Assembly (NCBI RefSeq): GCF_001421535.1
Contig: NZ_LMKN01000001.1
Span: 1,586,267 to 1,650,266, forward strand
Direction: 5' to 3'
From: Sphingomonas sp. Leaf20
GTDB taxonomy: Bacteria > Pseudomonadota > Alphaproteobacteria > Sphingomonadales > Sphingomonadaceae
Length of the DNA stretch: 64,000 bases
The position numbers and the translations under genes are program-made. Shown one piece after another: positions 8,638 through 18,178 of this stretch (position 1 is the first letter of the stretch; each line of letters opens with the position of its first letter). The notes under the pieces were generated by a model that searched no databases, was not told where the DNA came from, and worked only from the letters and a program-made list of their open reading frames with translations.

Positions 8638-8706
8638 TCAAGGGGAGGGGGGTGGCGACCGGCGGTCGCGCCCGGGATTCGGGCGATATACGCCCTGCCT
8701 CACGCG

Positions 8707-8862
8707 TCAGACTTCGTCGGTCGTCAGCTTCACCTTGTTGGGCAGCTTCTTGCCCTTGGTCCGCCGTGACGGAAGCTGGACCGGATTCTTCTTTTTCCAC
8801 TGGGCGAACGTCATCGGGCCGTCTGGCGTCTCGATGATCTGGTCGTCGATCGAATCGGCCAT
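8707..8862 (-). CDS. Small basic protein, 51 residues, unknown function
   Basis: ATG at 8862 with GGAG about 8 bases upstream. The sequence begins MADSIDDQIIETPDGPMTFA and continues 'QWKKKNPVQLPSRRTKGKKL', acidic at the start and highly basic at the end. The basic tail suggests nucleic-acid contact but no domain is recognised. It sits between tRNA-Leu on the same strand and the convergent MarR-like gene. A longer frame reaching 8973 would run into the tRNA and is rejected. Confidence 0.6.
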   Translation of the reverse strand: MADSIDDQIIETPDGPMTFAQWKKKNPVQLPSRRTKGKKLPNKVKLTTDEV

Positions 8863-8929
8863 CACGGACTCCACTCGGCGATGCGCTGTCCCCGCAGGGA
8901 AGGCTCTGCCCTGGTTCAATCTGGAAAAG

Positions 8930-9016
8930 TGGTGCGGCCGAGAAGACTCGAACTTCCACGGGCTTTCGCCCACAACGACCTCAACGTTGCGCGTCTACCA
9001 GTTCCGCCACGGCCGC
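8930..9016 (-). tRNA. tRNA-Leu, anticodon GAG
   Basis: The minus strand folds as an 87-base class II tRNA. The acceptor stem GCGGCCG pairs with CGGCCGC and is followed by A and an encoded CCA (8930-8932). The anticodon stem is CAACG/CGTTG around loop TTGAGGT, with anticodon GAG at 8980-8982 (CTC on the plus strand). The long variable arm GGGCGAAAGCCC identifies the Leu/Ser class, and the T loop reads TTCGAGT. GAG reads CTC/CTT leucine codons. Confidence 0.97.
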
Positions 9017-9182
9017 ACGTGAAACACTTACCGGACAAGCCGGCTAGCTGGTAGGCCGGTGCCACTAGCAAGGCTTTTACGATCCCGCAACGCCCTTTCC
9101 GCACCTTTGGCGCCCGGCAGCACGATTTATCCGCATGTCCCCGCATTCGCGCGACCTATGGCCGCGCGGCGCGGCACATCGA

Positions 9183-10148
9183 TCAGCGTGCCGCGCCGCT
9201 TTCGCCCGCAAAGCTCAGCTCGAGCCGCTTCGAATCGGCGGGTACATCCAGCTTGGCCGAGTTGAAATCGATCGCCGCGCCTGGGGTGAGCGTGCGTTTC
9301 TGCGGCGTGATCGTCCAGCTGTAGACGATCCGGCCCTGCGCATCGCGCAATTCGGCGCGGATATCGGGAACGCGCTGCGTCGAATCGGACGGGTTGGTGA
9401 CCTGCCCGCTGACCGCGAACAGCTCGGAGCCGTTCTCCAGCTCGCGCCGTTCGATCGGATTGTCGCGCAGCCGCAACGGCGTCTCGGCGGATCCTGCGAC
9501 CAGCCCGAGCTGGCTGGCGAGCCCGGGCGCGCCGACATAGAGGATCGCGGCGACGCCAAGCAGCATCAGCAACCCGGCCGCCACCGCGCCGATCGTCCAG
9601 AGCCGCGCGGTGTTGCGGCGCGCGCGGAACGGTGCCGGTTGCGTGAACGAATCGTAATTCGCGATGCCGCTCTGGCGGTCGCTCGCATCGCCGCCCCTGG
9701 AATTGGCATAGGTCTGTTGGGTCGCGGCGGCCGGACCCACATCCGCGTCGGCGGCATACGCCGTCTCGATAGACGATGCCGAGGACAAGGAGGGCGACGA
9801 TGCCGGCGACGACAATGACGACGCTGGCGGGATGATCGGCACCGTGGCGGGCGCCGGCGCAAACGGCTTGATGATCGGCGGGGGCAGATCGTCCGCGGTC
9901 TGGGCCGCCGACATCGGGAAGGACGAGAACGGCGTCGTGCCGGACAAGGGGGCGAAATCCGCTTTTGCCGTGGCGGAGGCCTCGTCGGGCGCGGCATCGC
10001 GCCACGCGTCGGCGGGCGGTTCGACGAGCGCGGCGGCCTGGAACCAGCTGTGCCGGCAATTGGCGCAGCGGACGGTCCGGCCCTCGGCGCCGATCGCGCT
10101 GTCGGGCACCAGGTAACGGGTGCTGCACTCGGGGCATTGGAGGATCAT
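9183..10148 (-). CDS. Zinc-ribbon (MJ0042-type) membrane protein
   Basis: 321 residues. It begins with the MJ0042-type zinc ribbon: '[20 protein letters not shown]' then '[12 protein letters not shown]', two CxxC knuckles. A long low-complexity Ala/Pro/Ser-rich linker follows, then one membrane segment ('[20 protein letters not shown]') and a beta-rich C-terminal domain ('[20 protein letters not shown]') of the DUF3426 kind found with this ribbon. The function of such proteins is unknown. It is divergent from ftsE, a common neighbour in alphaproteobacteria. Confidence 0.87.
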   Translation of the reverse strand: MILQCPECSTRYLVPDSAIGAEGRTVRCANCRHSWFQAAALVEPPADAWRDAAPDEASATAKADFAPLSGTTPFSSFPMSAAQTADDLPPPIIKPFAPAPATVPIIPPASSLSSPASSPSLSSASSIETAYAADADVGPAAATQQTYANSRGGDASDRQSGIANYDSFTQPAPFRARRNTARLWTIGAVAAGLLMLLGVAAILYVGAPGLASQLGLVAGSAETPLRLRDNPIERRELENGSELFAVSGQVTNPSDSTQRVPDIRAELRDAQGRIVYSWTITPQKRTLTPGAAIDFNSAKLDVPADSKRLELSFAGESGAAR

Positions 10149-10370
10149 CGGGCACGCTTCACTGCCGGCCGCGGGACGGGGCCGTTCGTGCCGAAACTAA
10201 GCACGCCGCCGCGGCTCGTGGCAAGTATCGGCGGCAAGTATCGGGCATGCGGACGCATCATCGACGGGTCGCGATCCCGCTGCGGTCGCCGCATGCTTGA
10301 AGCTGCGCAAGCTTTCATGCGAAAGCGCAGCGCAGGGCACAGGCGAACAACAGCGGACGCAACCGGGTTC

Positions 10371-11093
10371 ATGGCGAATATCGTGCAGTTCGAGAATGTG
10401 GGTCTGCGTTACGGTACCGGTCAGGATGCCGGGCAGGAGACGCTGTCGGACATCTCGTTCACGCTGCGCAGTGGCGCCTTCTATTTCCTCACCGGGGCAA
10501 GCGGCGCGGGCAAGACGTCGTTGCTCAAGCTCCTGTACCTCGCCCAGCGGCCCAGTCGCGGCATCATCCGCCTGTTCGGGGAGGACGCCGTACTGCTCCC
10601 GCGCGACCGGATGCCGGGGTTCCGGCGGCGGATCGGCGTCGTGTTCCAGGATTTCCGCCTCGTCCCGCATCTTTCGACCTGGGACAATATCGCGTTGCCG
10701 CTGCGGGTCGCGGGGATGGCCGAAGCAAGCATTCGCCAGCCGGTCGAGGAGATGCTCGCCTGGGTCGGGCTCGCCGCGCGCGCCGATGCCCGCCCCGCGA
10801 CGCTGTCGGGTGGCGAGCAACAGCGCGTGGCGATTGCGCGCGCGGTGATCGCACGCCCCGAGATGCTCGTCGCCGACGAGCCCACCGGCAACGTCGATCC
10901 CGACATGGCCGAGCGCCTGCTGCATCTGTTCGATTCGCTCAACAAGCTCGGCACGACGGTGGTGGTCGCGACGCACGACCTCCATTTGCTCAACCGCATT
11001 CCCAATGCGCAGATGATGCGGCTCGACAAGGGAAGGCTGCTCGATCCGACGGGGTCGCTGCGCTATCCGCCGCCGCCGCGGATGGACGCGTGA
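10371..11093 (+). CDS. ftsE: Cell division ATP-binding protein FtsE
   Basis: 240 residues. ABC ATPase motifs are complete: Walker [11 protein letters not shown]-loop 'VFQDFRLVP', signature LSGGEQQR, Walker B 'MLVADEPTG' and the switch His in 'VVATHD'. With FtsX it forms the complex that links the divisome to activation of periplasmic amidases or hydrolases. The start [15 protein letters not shown] matches the family; the frame is open further upstream but that part is not FtsE-like. It overlaps ftsX by GTGA. Confidence 0.95.
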   Translation: MANIVQFENVGLRYGTGQDAGQETLSDISFTLRSGAFYFLTGASGAGKTSLLKLLYLAQRPSRGIIRLFGEDAVLLPRDRMPGFRRRIGVVFQDFRLVPHLSTWDNIALPLRVAGMAEASIRQPVEEMLAWVGLAARADARPATLSGGEQQRVAIARAVIARPEMLVADEPTGNVDPDMAERLLHLFDSLNKLGTTVVVATHDLHLLNRIPNAQMMRLDKGRLLDPTGSLRYPPPPRMDA

Positions 11094-11965
11094 ACGCCCC
11101 CGAACACCGCGTCCTCGACGAGGCGGGGGGCGTCCGTGCGATGACGTGGGTGATGGGGATCATGCTGTTCCTCACGATGCTCGCGCTCGCGCTGGGGCTG
11201 GGGACCGCAAGCGCCGCGCGTCTGCTCGAGCGCCAGCTTGCGGGGCGGCTGACCGTCCAGATCGTCGACGGCAACGCGGTCCGCCGCGATCGCGATGCCG
11301 GGCGTATTCTGACGGTCCTTCGCCGCCGTCCCGAGGTCGCGCGCGCGCAGCCGGTCGATCGCGCCGCGCTCACGCGACTGCTCCGGCCATGGCTCGGCAG
11401 CGACGGCGCAGACCCCGACCTGCCCGTTCCGGCGATGATCGACGTCGATCTCGTGGGGCAGGACGACCGCGGCATCGCCCGCGTCGTGGAGGCGGTCCGG
11501 GCGGTCACGCCCGCCGCACGCGTCGACCGGCACGAGAACTGGATGTCCCCGGTCAGCAGCTTCATGCAGGCGCTGACCTGGCTCGCCTTCGCTCTTGTCC
11601 TGCTGATGGCCAGCGCGACCGCCGCGGTCGTCGTGCTCGCGGCGCGCGCAGGGCTCGAGATGCACCGCGCGACGATCGAGGTCATGCACATGCTCGGCTC
11701 GACCGATCGGCAGGTCGCGCGCCTGTTCCAGCGGCGGGTCGCGCTCGACGCGGCGATCGGCGGCAGTGGAGGGGCGCTTGCCGCAGCGGGGGTGATCCTG
11801 TTCATCGCCACGCGGCTCGAGGGGCTCGGCTCCGAACTGCTCAACGGGATCGGCCTGTCGTCGAGCGACTGGATCATCCTCGCCGCACTCCCGCTCGTCT
11901 TCCTCCTCCTCGCGACCGCGGCGGCGCGGCTGACGATCGTCCGGGCGTTGAGGACGTCGCTGTGA
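11090..11965 (+). CDS. ftsX: Cell division permease FtsX
   Basis: 291 residues from a GTG start that overlaps the ftsE stop. It has an N-terminal membrane segment (about 19-40), a periplasmic domain, and three C-terminal membrane segments, the FtsX layout. The periplasmic part contains the usual 'RRRPEVARAQPVDRAAL' region. It couples FtsE ATP hydrolysis to periplasmic cell-wall hydrolase activation. Its stop overlaps the next gene, also as GTGA. Confidence 0.93.
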   Translation: MNAPEHRVLDEAGGVRAMTWVMGIMLFLTMLALALGLGTASAARLLERQLAGRLTVQIVDGNAVRRDRDAGRILTVLRRRPEVARAQPVDRAALTRLLRPWLGSDGADPDLPVPAMIDVDLVGQDDRGIARVVEAVRAVTPAARVDRHENWMSPVSSFMQALTWLAFALVLLMASATAAVVVLAARAGLEMHRATIEVMHMLGSTDRQVARLFQRRVALDAAIGGSGGALAAAGVILFIATRLEGLGSELLNGIGLSSSDWIILAALPLVFLLLATAAARLTIVRALRTSL

Positions 11966-12498
11966 TCGTCCGGCTGTTCGGTATCGCCGTGCTCGCCTGG
12001 GCGCTGGGGTTCGCGGCATTCATGCTGTTGCTGCCGCAGCCGCTCGACGGCACGACGACCGACGCGATCGTCGTGCCGACCGGCGGACCGGGGCGAATCG
12101 ACCGGGGGCTTGCGCTGCTCCGCGATCACCAGGCCAAGCGGATGCTGGTCACCGGGGTCGCGCCGGGGGTCAGGCCGATCGACCTTGCGCTCGAATACCG
12201 TACCTCGCCGCGGCTGTTCGACTGTTGCATCGATCTTGGCGCCGATGCGGTCGACACACGCTCGAACGCGGAGGAGACCGCGCAATGGGTCGAGACGCAC
12301 GACTATCGCACGGTCAGGCTGGTCACGTCGGACTGGCATCTGCCGCGCGCGCGGATGGAATTGTCGGCCGTGCTTGGCCCCAAGGTCATCGTGCTGGGCG
12401 ACGGCGTGCCCGGCAGTCCGAGACTGGGCACGCTGGTCAACGAATATAACAAGCTGATCCTGCGTCGGATCGCATTGTGGATAGGATTTGGCGCATGA
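11962..12498 (+). CDS. YdcF/ElyC-type DUF218 membrane protein
   Basis: 178 residues from a GTG start overlapping the ftsX stop. One N-terminal membrane segment is followed by a DUF218 domain: 'DAIVVPTGGPGRIDRGLALL', 'RMLVTGVAPG', 'NAEETAQWV' and 'VRLVTSDWHLPRARMEL', all conserved blocks in this family. Relatives (ElyC, SanA) affect the cell envelope. Coupling to ftsEX and plsC fits an envelope role; the biochemical activity is unknown. Confidence 0.88.
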   Translation: MIVRLFGIAVLAWALGFAAFMLLLPQPLDGTTTDAIVVPTGGPGRIDRGLALLRDHQAKRMLVTGVAPGVRPIDLALEYRTSPRLFDCCIDLGADAVDTRSNAEETAQWVETHDYRTVRLVTSDWHLPRARMELSAVLGPKVIVLGDGVPGSPRLGTLVNEYNKLILRRIALWIGFGA

Positions 12499-13181
12499 TC
12501 GCCTGGATACGCACGATCGTCTTCATGATCGTCTTTTACGGAATATCGGCCCCGATCGTCATGACCGTGCCGATCAGCGCGCTGTTCGGGTCACGCGCGG
12601 TGATCGTGCACTCGACCGTCTGGACCCGCTTTCACCGCTGGGCGGCGCGGTGGATTCTCGGCATCCGGATCCGTGTCGAGGGGACGCGACCGACCGGCCA
12701 GGCCTTCTATGCCTGCAAGCATCAGGCGATGTTCGAAACACTCGAGCTGCAGGCGATGCTCGACGGGCCTGCGATGGTGCTCAAGCGCGAGCTGGCGCAG
12801 ATCCCCTTCTGGGGCTGGGCCGCGCGGCGCTACGGCGCGATCGTCGTCGACCGCGAAGCCTCGGCCAAGGCGATGCGCGGCATCATCCGCGAGGCGACCG
12901 CCGCCAAGGCGACCGGCCGCTCGATCCTGATCTTTCCCGAAGGCACGCGTGTCCTGCCTGGCGACCATCCGCCGCTGAAGCCCGGTTTCGCCGGCCTGTA
13001 CCGTGCGCTCGGCCTGCCGACGGTGCCGATCGCGTGCGACAGCGGCCTCGTCTGGCCGCGCAAGGGGCCCAAGCGGCCAGGCGTCATCACGTTCCGCTTC
13101 GGCGAGGTCATTCCACCGGGCCTCAATCGCGAGGAGGCCGAGACGCGCGTTCATGCGGCGATGAACGCGCTCGACGGCTGA
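12495..13181 (+). CDS. plsC: 1-acyl-sn-glycerol-3-phosphate acyltransferase (PlsC-type)
   Basis: 228 residues; the ATG at 12495 overlaps the previous stop as ATGA, so I take it over an upstream ATG at 12477. An N-terminal membrane anchor precedes the acyltransferase domain: motif I 'ACKHQAMFETLEL', motif III 'FPEGTRV', and 'LPTVPIACDS'. The family makes phosphatidic acid from lysophosphatidate at the inner membrane. Motif I reads HX4E rather than the usual HX4D, a variant that I believe occurs in alphaproteobacterial members. Confidence 0.9.
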   Translation: MIAWIRTIVFMIVFYGISAPIVMTVPISALFGSRAVIVHSTVWTRFHRWAARWILGIRIRVEGTRPTGQAFYACKHQAMFETLELQAMLDGPAMVLKRELAQIPFWGWAARRYGAIVVDREASAKAMRGIIREATAAKATGRSILIFPEGTRVLPGDHPPLKPGFAGLYRALGLPTVPIACDSGLVWPRKGPKRPGVITFRFGEVIPPGLNREEAETRVHAAMNALDG

Positions 13182-13197
13182 CGCGCCGGCCGCAGCG

Positions 13198-14106
13198 TCA
13201 GTCGTGCGCGCGTCCGAAATCGGCGGCGTCGTCGTCCTGACCCTGTTCGACGATCGACCGCCGTACCGCGCGGGTCCGCGTGAACAGGTCGAACAGCTCG
13301 TCGCCCTTTCCCCAGCGGATCGCGCGCTGCAGCGCGCTCAGATCCTCGGAGAACCGCTGGAGCATCTCCAGGACGGCCTCGCGGTTGGTCAGGAACACGT
13401 CGCGCCACATCGTCGGGTCGGACGCGGCGATGCGCGTGAAGTCGCGGAAGCCGCCTGCCGAATATTTGATCACCTCGGACTGCGTGACCTCCTCGAGATC
13501 GCTCGCGGTACCGACGATCGTATAGGCGATCAGGTGCGGCAGGTGGCTGGTGATCGCCAGCACGCGGTCGTGATGGTCGGGCGCCATGAACTCGACCTGC
13601 GCGCCGAGCCGACGCCAGAATTCGGCGACGCGCTCGACCGCGACCGCGTCCGCGCCCTCCGGGGGCGTGACGATGCACCAGCGATTGTTGAACAGCGTGG
13701 CGAAGCCGGCTTCGGGGCCGCTCCGCTCGGTACCGGCGACCGGGTGCGCGGGGATGATCGTCGCACCGGGCAGCGCCTCGGCAAGCACGCGCGCGACCTC
13801 GGTCTTGCTGCTGCCGACGTCGCTGACGATGGCCTCCGCGGGTAGGTCCGCGGCGAAGTCCGCGGCGGCGGCGCCCATCGCGCCGACCGGTACGCACAGG
13901 ATCACCAGATCGGCATCGATCACCGCCGCGCCCGCGCTGTCGGCGACGTCATGGCAGAGCTCGAGCCGATCGGCGGTCGCGCGAACCTCGGCATCGGCGT
14001 CATAGCCGGTCAGTCGGACGGTCGGCATCGCGTGCCCGACGGCGCGCGCGATCGACGATCCGATCAGTCCGAGCCCGAGGATCGTGACGCGCGCGAACGG
14101 CAGCAT
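13198..14106 (-). CDS. tyrA: Prephenate/arogenate dehydrogenase family protein (TyrA)
   Basis: 302 residues. The NAD(P)-binding motif is 'ILGLGLIGSSIARA' at the N-terminus, and the downstream part has 'HPVAGTERSGPEAG' with the catalytic His and 'DHHDRVLAITSHLPHLIAYT', both typical of TyrA dehydrogenases. It converts prephenate or arogenate toward tyrosine in the cytoplasm. Its ATG overlaps the hisC stop by one base (TGATG), so the two are coupled. No ACT domain or chorismate mutase fusion is present. Confidence 0.93.
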   Translation of the reverse strand: MLPFARVTILGLGLIGSSIARAVGHAMPTVRLTGYDADAEVRATADRLELCHDVADSAGAAVIDADLVILCVPVGAMGAAAADFAADLPAEAIVSDVGSSKTEVARVLAEALPGATIIPAHPVAGTERSGPEAGFATLFNNRWCIVTPPEGADAVAVERVAEFWRRLGAQVEFMAPDHHDRVLAITSHLPHLIAYTIVGTASDLEEVTQSEVIKYSAGGFRDFTRIAASDPTMWRDVFLTNREAVLEMLQRFSEDLSALQRAIRWGKGDELFDLFTRTRAVRRSIVEQGQDDDAADFGRAHD

Positions 14107-15215
14107 CAGCCCCGCTCGACCAGCGTGCGCAACGCCGCGATCACGCCGCGGGTCTCGTCCTCGGTGCCGATCGTGATGCGCAGCGCGTTGGGCAGGCCCT
14201 GTCCGGGCAGCCAGCGGACGATATAGCCCGCCTCCATCAGCCCGTGATACGCGGTGTCGGCGGTGAGCCCGCCCTCGAACAGCACCAGCACGAAATTCGC
14301 CTTCGACGGCACGCAGCGCAGACCCGCATTGCCCATCTGCGCGACCTGCTCGACGAACCAGCTGCGCCACTGGTCGTTGTGCGCGCGGGTCGCGTCGACG
14401 AAGCCGGTATCGGCCAGCGCCGCGACCGCTGCGGCCTGGCCCGCGGTGGTGACGTTGAACGGCGCGCGGATGCGGTGCATCGCATCGATGATCGGCGCGC
14501 AGGCATAGCCCCAGCCGATCCGCTCGGCGGCAAGACCGTGGATCTTCGAAAAGGTCCGCGTGACGAGCACGTTGGCCTCGGTCATCGCGAGCGCGAGACC
14601 CGCGTCATCCTCCTCGGGGCTCAGATATTCGGCATAGGCCTGATCGAGCACCAGCAGCACCGAGCGCGGCAGGCCGGCGTGCAACCGGGCGATCTCGGCC
14701 CGCGGGGTGAACGTGCCGGTGGGGTTGTTCGGGTTGGCGACGAACACGACGCGCGTCCGCTCGGTCACCGCGGCCAGGATCGCATCGACGTCGGTCGCGT
14801 AATCGCGATCGTCGACCACGATGGGCTCGGCACCGACGCGGCGGGTGGCGATCTCGTACACCGCAAATCCGTAGCGGACATGAATGATCTCGTCGCCGGG
14901 CCCCGCATAGGCGCCCGCGACGAGGTGGAGGATCTCGTCGGATCCGGTGCCATAGATCACGCGCGCCGGATCGAGGTCGTAATGCGCGGCCAGCGCCTCG
15001 CGCAGTTCGGCCGCGCTCGCATCGGGATAGCGTTCGAGCGTCCGGTCGGCGGCATCGAACGCCGCCTTCGCCGCGGGGCTGGTACCCAGCGGATTCTCGT
15101 TCGACGACAATTTGATCACCGTGCGACCATCGTCGGTCGTCGAACGACCGGGCGTATAGGGGGCGATCCCCATGATCCAGGGCTTCGGGGCGGGGGCTGG
15201 CGCTATAGTTGTCAT
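14106..15215 (-). CDS. hisC: Histidinol-phosphate/aromatic aminotransferase HisC
   Basis: 369 residues starting [24 protein letters not shown] aminotransferase fold is clear: '[10 protein letters not shown]', '[13 protein letters not shown]', 'LDQAYAEY' and the PLP lysine in '[19 protein letters not shown]'. HisC enzymes act on imidazole-acetol phosphate and often on aromatic amino acids. Pairing with tyrA suggests it serves phenylalanine/tyrosine synthesis, possibly as well as histidine. A frame extending to 15452 runs through the double-hairpin repeat and is not coding. Confidence 0.93.
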   Translation of the reverse strand: MTTIAPAPAPKPWIMGIAPYTPGRSTTDDGRTVIKLSSNENPLGTSPAAKAAFDAADRTLERYPDASAAELREALAAHYDLDPARVIYGTGSDEILHLVAGAYAGPGDEIIHVRYGFAVYEIATRRVGAEPIVVDDRDYATDVDAILAAVTERTRVVFVANPNNPTGTFTPRAEIARLHAGLPRSVLLVLDQAYAEYLSPEEDDAGLALAMTEANVLVTRTFSKIHGLAAERIGWGYACAPIIDAMHRIRAPFNVTTAGQAAAVAALADTGFVDATRAHNDQWRSWFVEQVAQMGNAGLRCVPSKANFVLVLFEGGLTADTAYHGLMEAGYIVRWLPGQGLPNALRITIGTEDETRGVIAALRTLVERG

Positions 15216-15306
15216 GGCCGCGGGGCATAGCGGCCCGCGTGCCACGGTGGCAAATGCTTGTGTGTCCCAGGGGCGAAAGGTCGGCATCGAGCTTGCCTTC
15301 TCCTCG

Positions 15307-15392
15307 CCCGTCATCCTGACGAAAGTCAGGATCCAGAGCCACCAATGTCGCCGCCTGTGACCCTGGGTCCTGACTTTCGTCAGGATGACGGG
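15307..15392. repeat. Double-hairpin dispersed repeat, copy 1 (REP/BIME-like)
   Basis: Left arm 15307-15334 and right arm 15365-15392 are 28-base inverted copies with one mismatch. Each arm is itself a hairpin: ATCCTGAC-GAAA-GTCAGGAT, with a GAAA loop. The arms are separated by 30 unrelated bases. A second copy lies at 58980-59066. The element is between divergent hisC and metX. This structure is that of bacterial REP pairs; no transposase of the RAYT type is in the window. Confidence 0.85.
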
Positions 15393-15466
15393 AAGGTTTG
15401 CCCGGTCCTCCCCGTCGGGGGAGGGGCGTGGATGTGGACGTCGCGCTGGCATGACCGCCGCCGCCT

Positions 15467-16621
15467 ATGGTAGCGCGCGGCATGCTCGATCCTGCGACCA
15501 TCGACCCCGTGACCGATAGCCGCTTCGGCCTCGCGCGCCGCGTCACGCTGCCCGGACCGCTCAGGCTCGACGGCGGCGTGCTGCTGTCGCCGGTCGATAT
15601 CGCGTACGAGACCTATGGCACGCTGAACGCCGATGCCTCGAACGCGATCCTGATCTGCCACGCGCTGACCGGCGACCAGCACGTCGCGTCGAACCACCCG
15701 CGCACCGGCAAGCCCGGCTGGTGGACCCGCATGGTGGGCGAGGGGAGGCCGATCGACCCCGCGCGCCACTTCGTCGTCTGCGCGAACGTGCTCGGCAGTT
15801 GCATGGGCTCGTCCGGCCCCGCGACGATCAACCCGGCGACCGGGCGCCCGTGGGCGATGGCGTTTCCGGTCATCACGATCCGCGACATGGTCCGCGCGCA
15901 GGCGATGCTGCTCGATCATCTCGGCGTCGGCGTGCTCCACGCGGTCGTCGGCGGATCGATGGGGGGGATGCAGGCGCTGAGCTGGCCCGCGACGTTCCCC
16001 GAGCGCGTCAAGGCGTGCGTCGTGATCGCCTCGACCGCGCGCCACACCGCACAGAATATCGCGTTCCACGAGGTCGGGCGTCAGGCGGTGATGGCCGATC
16101 CCAACTGGTGTGGCGGCGACTATCACGACGATTCGGCGCCGACCGCCGGGCTGGCCGTCGCGCGGATGGCGGCGCACATCACCTATCTGTCCGAAGCGGG
16201 GCTGACCGAGAAGTTCGGCCGCCGCCTCCAGGCGCGTGACGCCAAGTCGTTCGGGTTCGACGCCGATTTCCAGGTCGAGAGCTATCTGCGCCACCAGGGG
16301 CTCGCCTTCACCGACCGGTTCGACGCGAACTCCTATCTCTACATCACGCGCGCGATGGACTATTTCGATCTTGCGGAGGAGCATGGCGGGCTGCTCGCCA
16401 ACGCCTTCCGCGCGACCAGGTCGCGCTTCTGCCTCGTCAGCTTCGACACCGACTGGCTGTATCCGACCGCCGAATCGCGCGTGATCGTTCAGGCGTTGAA
16501 CGCCGCCGGCGCGCCGGTCAGCTTCGTCGAGCTGTCGAGCCCGTACGGCCACGACGCGTTCCTGCTCGAGGCGCCCGATCTCAACCGGGTCGTCGACGGA
16601 TTCCTGAGGGCGGGGCGATGA
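15467..16621 (+). CDS. metX: Homoserine O-acetyltransferase MetX
   Basis: 384 residues from ATG at 15467; an ATG at 15482 is an alternative. The alpha/beta-hydrolase fold has the nucleophile elbow GGSMGGM, an Asp in 'SFDTDWLYP' and the catalytic His in 'YGHDAFL'. '[10 protein letters not shown]' and '[12 protein letters not shown]' are family signatures. It acylates homoserine, the first committed step of methionine synthesis; acetyl rather than succinyl transfer is assumed from the family name only. It overlaps the next gene by ATGA. Confidence 0.93.
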   Translation: MVARGMLDPATIDPVTDSRFGLARRVTLPGPLRLDGGVLLSPVDIAYETYGTLNADASNAILICHALTGDQHVASNHPRTGKPGWWTRMVGEGRPIDPARHFVVCANVLGSCMGSSGPATINPATGRPWAMAFPVITIRDMVRAQAMLLDHLGVGVLHAVVGGSMGGMQALSWPATFPERVKACVVIASTARHTAQNIAFHEVGRQAVMADPNWCGGDYHDDSAPTAGLAVARMAAHITYLSEAGLTEKFGRRLQARDAKSFGFDADFQVESYLRHQGLAFTDRFDANSYLYITRAMDYFDLAEEHGGLLANAFRATRSRFCLVSFDTDWLYPTAESRVIVQALNAAGAPVSFVELSSPYGHDAFLLEAPDLNRVVDGFLRAGR

Positions 16622-17052
16622 CGATCACGTTGTCGGACGATGCGAGCCGGTTGCAGGTCGACCGCATCCATAGCTGGCTGGCAAGCAGCTACTGGTCGCC
16701 GGGGATCGAGCGTGCGCTCGTCGAACGCGCGATCGCGGGATCGCACTGCCTCGGTGCGTACCGCGACGACGCGCAGGTCGCCTTCGCGCGGATGATCACC
16801 GATCACGCGACGTTTGCGTGGCTGGCCGATGTCTGGGTCGACGAGTCGGTACGCGGGCAGGGGCTCGGGCGGCGGATGGTCGGCTGGTTCCTCGATCATC
16901 CGTCGTTTGCCGGGCTTCGGCGGATCGGCCTCGTCACCGCTGATGCGCACGGCGTCTATGCGGGGCTCGGCTTCCACCCGCTGGTCCGCGCCGATCGCTA
17001 CATGGAGCGGCTCGCCCCCGGGCTTGCCGATCAGTTACGGACCGCACCATGA
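16618..17052 (+). CDS. GNAT family N-acetyltransferase
   Basis: 144 residues. The acetyl-CoA binding block is '[19 protein letters not shown]' (RGxGLG type A motif), preceded by '[19 protein letters not shown]' and followed by '[15 protein letters not shown]' (motif B). The substrate is unknown. It is inserted between metX and metW with 4-base overlaps at both ends, so it is made together with methionine enzymes. Confidence 0.9.
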   Translation: MTITLSDDASRLQVDRIHSWLASSYWSPGIERALVERAIAGSHCLGAYRDDAQVAFARMITDHATFAWLADVWVDESVRGQGLGRRMVGWFLDHPSFAGLRRIGLVTADAHGVYAGLGFHPLVRADRYMERLAPGLADQLRTAP

Positions 17053-17639
17053 CGTTACGCACCGACCTCGCCGTCATCGCCGGGCATGTCGCGCAAGGCA
17101 GCCGCGTGCTCGATATCGGCTGTGGCGACGGCGCGCTGATGGCCGCGCTGCGCGACACCCGCGGCGTCGATGCGCGCGGGCTGGAGATCGACGCGCGCAA
17201 CGTCGCGTCGGCGGTCGCGCGCGGGCTGTCGGTGATCCAGGGCGACGCAGATATCGACCTGGCGGGCTACCCCGATGCGAGCTTCGACTATGCGATCCTC
17301 AGTCAGACGCTGCAAACCGCGCGCGCACCCGATCTCGTGCTCGATCAGCTGCTCCGGATCGGGCACCGTGCCTTTGTCAGCTTCCCCAATTTCGCGCATT
17401 GGCGCGTGCGGCTGTCGCTGCTGTGGGGTGGCCGGATGCCGGTGACGCGGCAATTGCCCGAACGCTGGTATGACACGCCGAACATCCATCATGTCACGAT
17501 CGACGACTTTCGCGAGTTCCTGCGACAGCGGGGCGTCGTCATCGAGCGCAGCTGGTTTCTCTCGGGCGACAAGCAGACGACGTCGGCGGCAGCGAACCTG
17601 CTCGCCGAGCATGCGATCTTCCTCCTGCGCGCGGCGTGA
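17049..17639 (+). CDS. metW: Methionine biosynthesis protein MetW
   Basis: 196 residues with a methyltransferase-like fold: 'RVLDIGCGDGALMAAL' and 'VIQGDADIDLAGYPDASFDY' then 'LSQTLQTARAPDLVL'. 'VSFPNFAHWRVRLSLLWGGR' is a MetW family signature. MetW works with MetX and is required for methionine synthesis in several alphaproteobacteria. The ATG overlaps the GNAT stop by ATGA. Confidence 0.93.
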   Translation: MTLRTDLAVIAGHVAQGSRVLDIGCGDGALMAALRDTRGVDARGLEIDARNVASAVARGLSVIQGDADIDLAGYPDASFDYAILSQTLQTARAPDLVLDQLLRIGHRAFVSFPNFAHWRVRLSLLWGGRMPVTRQLPERWYDTPNIHHVTIDDFREFLRQRGVVIERSWFLSGDKQTTSAAANLLAEHAIFLLRAA

Positions 17640-17722
17640 TTCGACACCCGCACGCTTGTTCGAAGCGTCGCAACATAATTGTCACGCCGTGTCGCGAATG
17701 CACGGGATGGTTAAGACCGGCG

Positions 17723-17747
17723 GGAACCCCTGTCGGTATCATGTGTT
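17723..17747 (+). promoter_or_regulatory. Candidate EcfG promoter for the response regulator
   Basis: GGAAC (17723-17727), 17 bases, GTT (17745-17747). It matches the general-stress-response consensus of alphaproteobacteria and ends 9 bases before the regulator's ATG, so the transcript would be nearly leaderless. The same motif type appears at 7818-7842. Confidence 0.5.
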
Positions 17748-17756
17748 GCCTAGCCG

Positions 17757-18149
17757 ATGACGAAGACAGCCATGATCGTTGAAGACGAGATTTTCGTCGC
17801 ACTGGATCTCGAACGGATCCTGATTGACGCCGGCTATACCGTTGCCGCGATCGCGGCTGATCGCGCGGGTGCGCTCACTGCCGCGGCGCAGTGCGACTTC
17901 GCCTTTGTCGACATCAACCTGCGCGATGGACCCACCGGGCCCGAGATCGCAGCGGCGATCGCGCGCGATCACGGTGTGAAGGTCGTGTTCGTGACCGCCA
18001 ATCCAGGTCAGATCGGCGATGCCGATTGCCTGGGCTATATCCGCAAGCCGTTCAGCGACGCCGCGATCCTTGCGGCAGCGCAGCTCGCCACGACGGGCGC
18101 GGCACCCCCGGTTTCAGAACTCGTCCAGCTCCGGACCGCGATCGTCTGA
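17757..18149 (+). CDS. Single-domain response regulator
   Basis: 130 residues, receiver domain only. Acidic pocket Glu-Asp-Glu at residues 9-11, phospho-acceptor Asp52 in 'FVDINLRDG', Thr80 in 'FVTAN' and Lys97 in 'RKPF' are all present. No output domain follows. Such proteins relay phosphate or titrate kinases, notably in the sphingomonad general stress response. A GGAAC-N17-GTT promoter sits immediately upstream, and an HWE histidine kinase is encoded convergently 29 bases away. Pairing with that kinase is inferred from position. Confidence 0.9.
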   Translation: MTKTAMIVEDEIFVALDLERILIDAGYTVAAIAADRAGALTAAAQCDFAFVDINLRDGPTGPEIAAAIARDHGVKVVFVTANPGQIGDADCLGYIRKPFSDAAILAAAQLATTGAAPPVSELVQLRTAIV

Positions 18150-18178
18150 CCAATTGCGCGGCGGATCGACCGGCGTGA

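Noticed and set aside
14106-15452. N-terminal extension of hisC to 15452
   Set aside because: It runs through the double-hairpin repeat, and HisC homology begins at MTTIAP (15215).
15216-15466. Possible SAM-type riboswitch before metX
   Set aside because: I looked for the conserved core of SAM-II and SAH elements and could not see one; the space is mostly the dispersed repeat.
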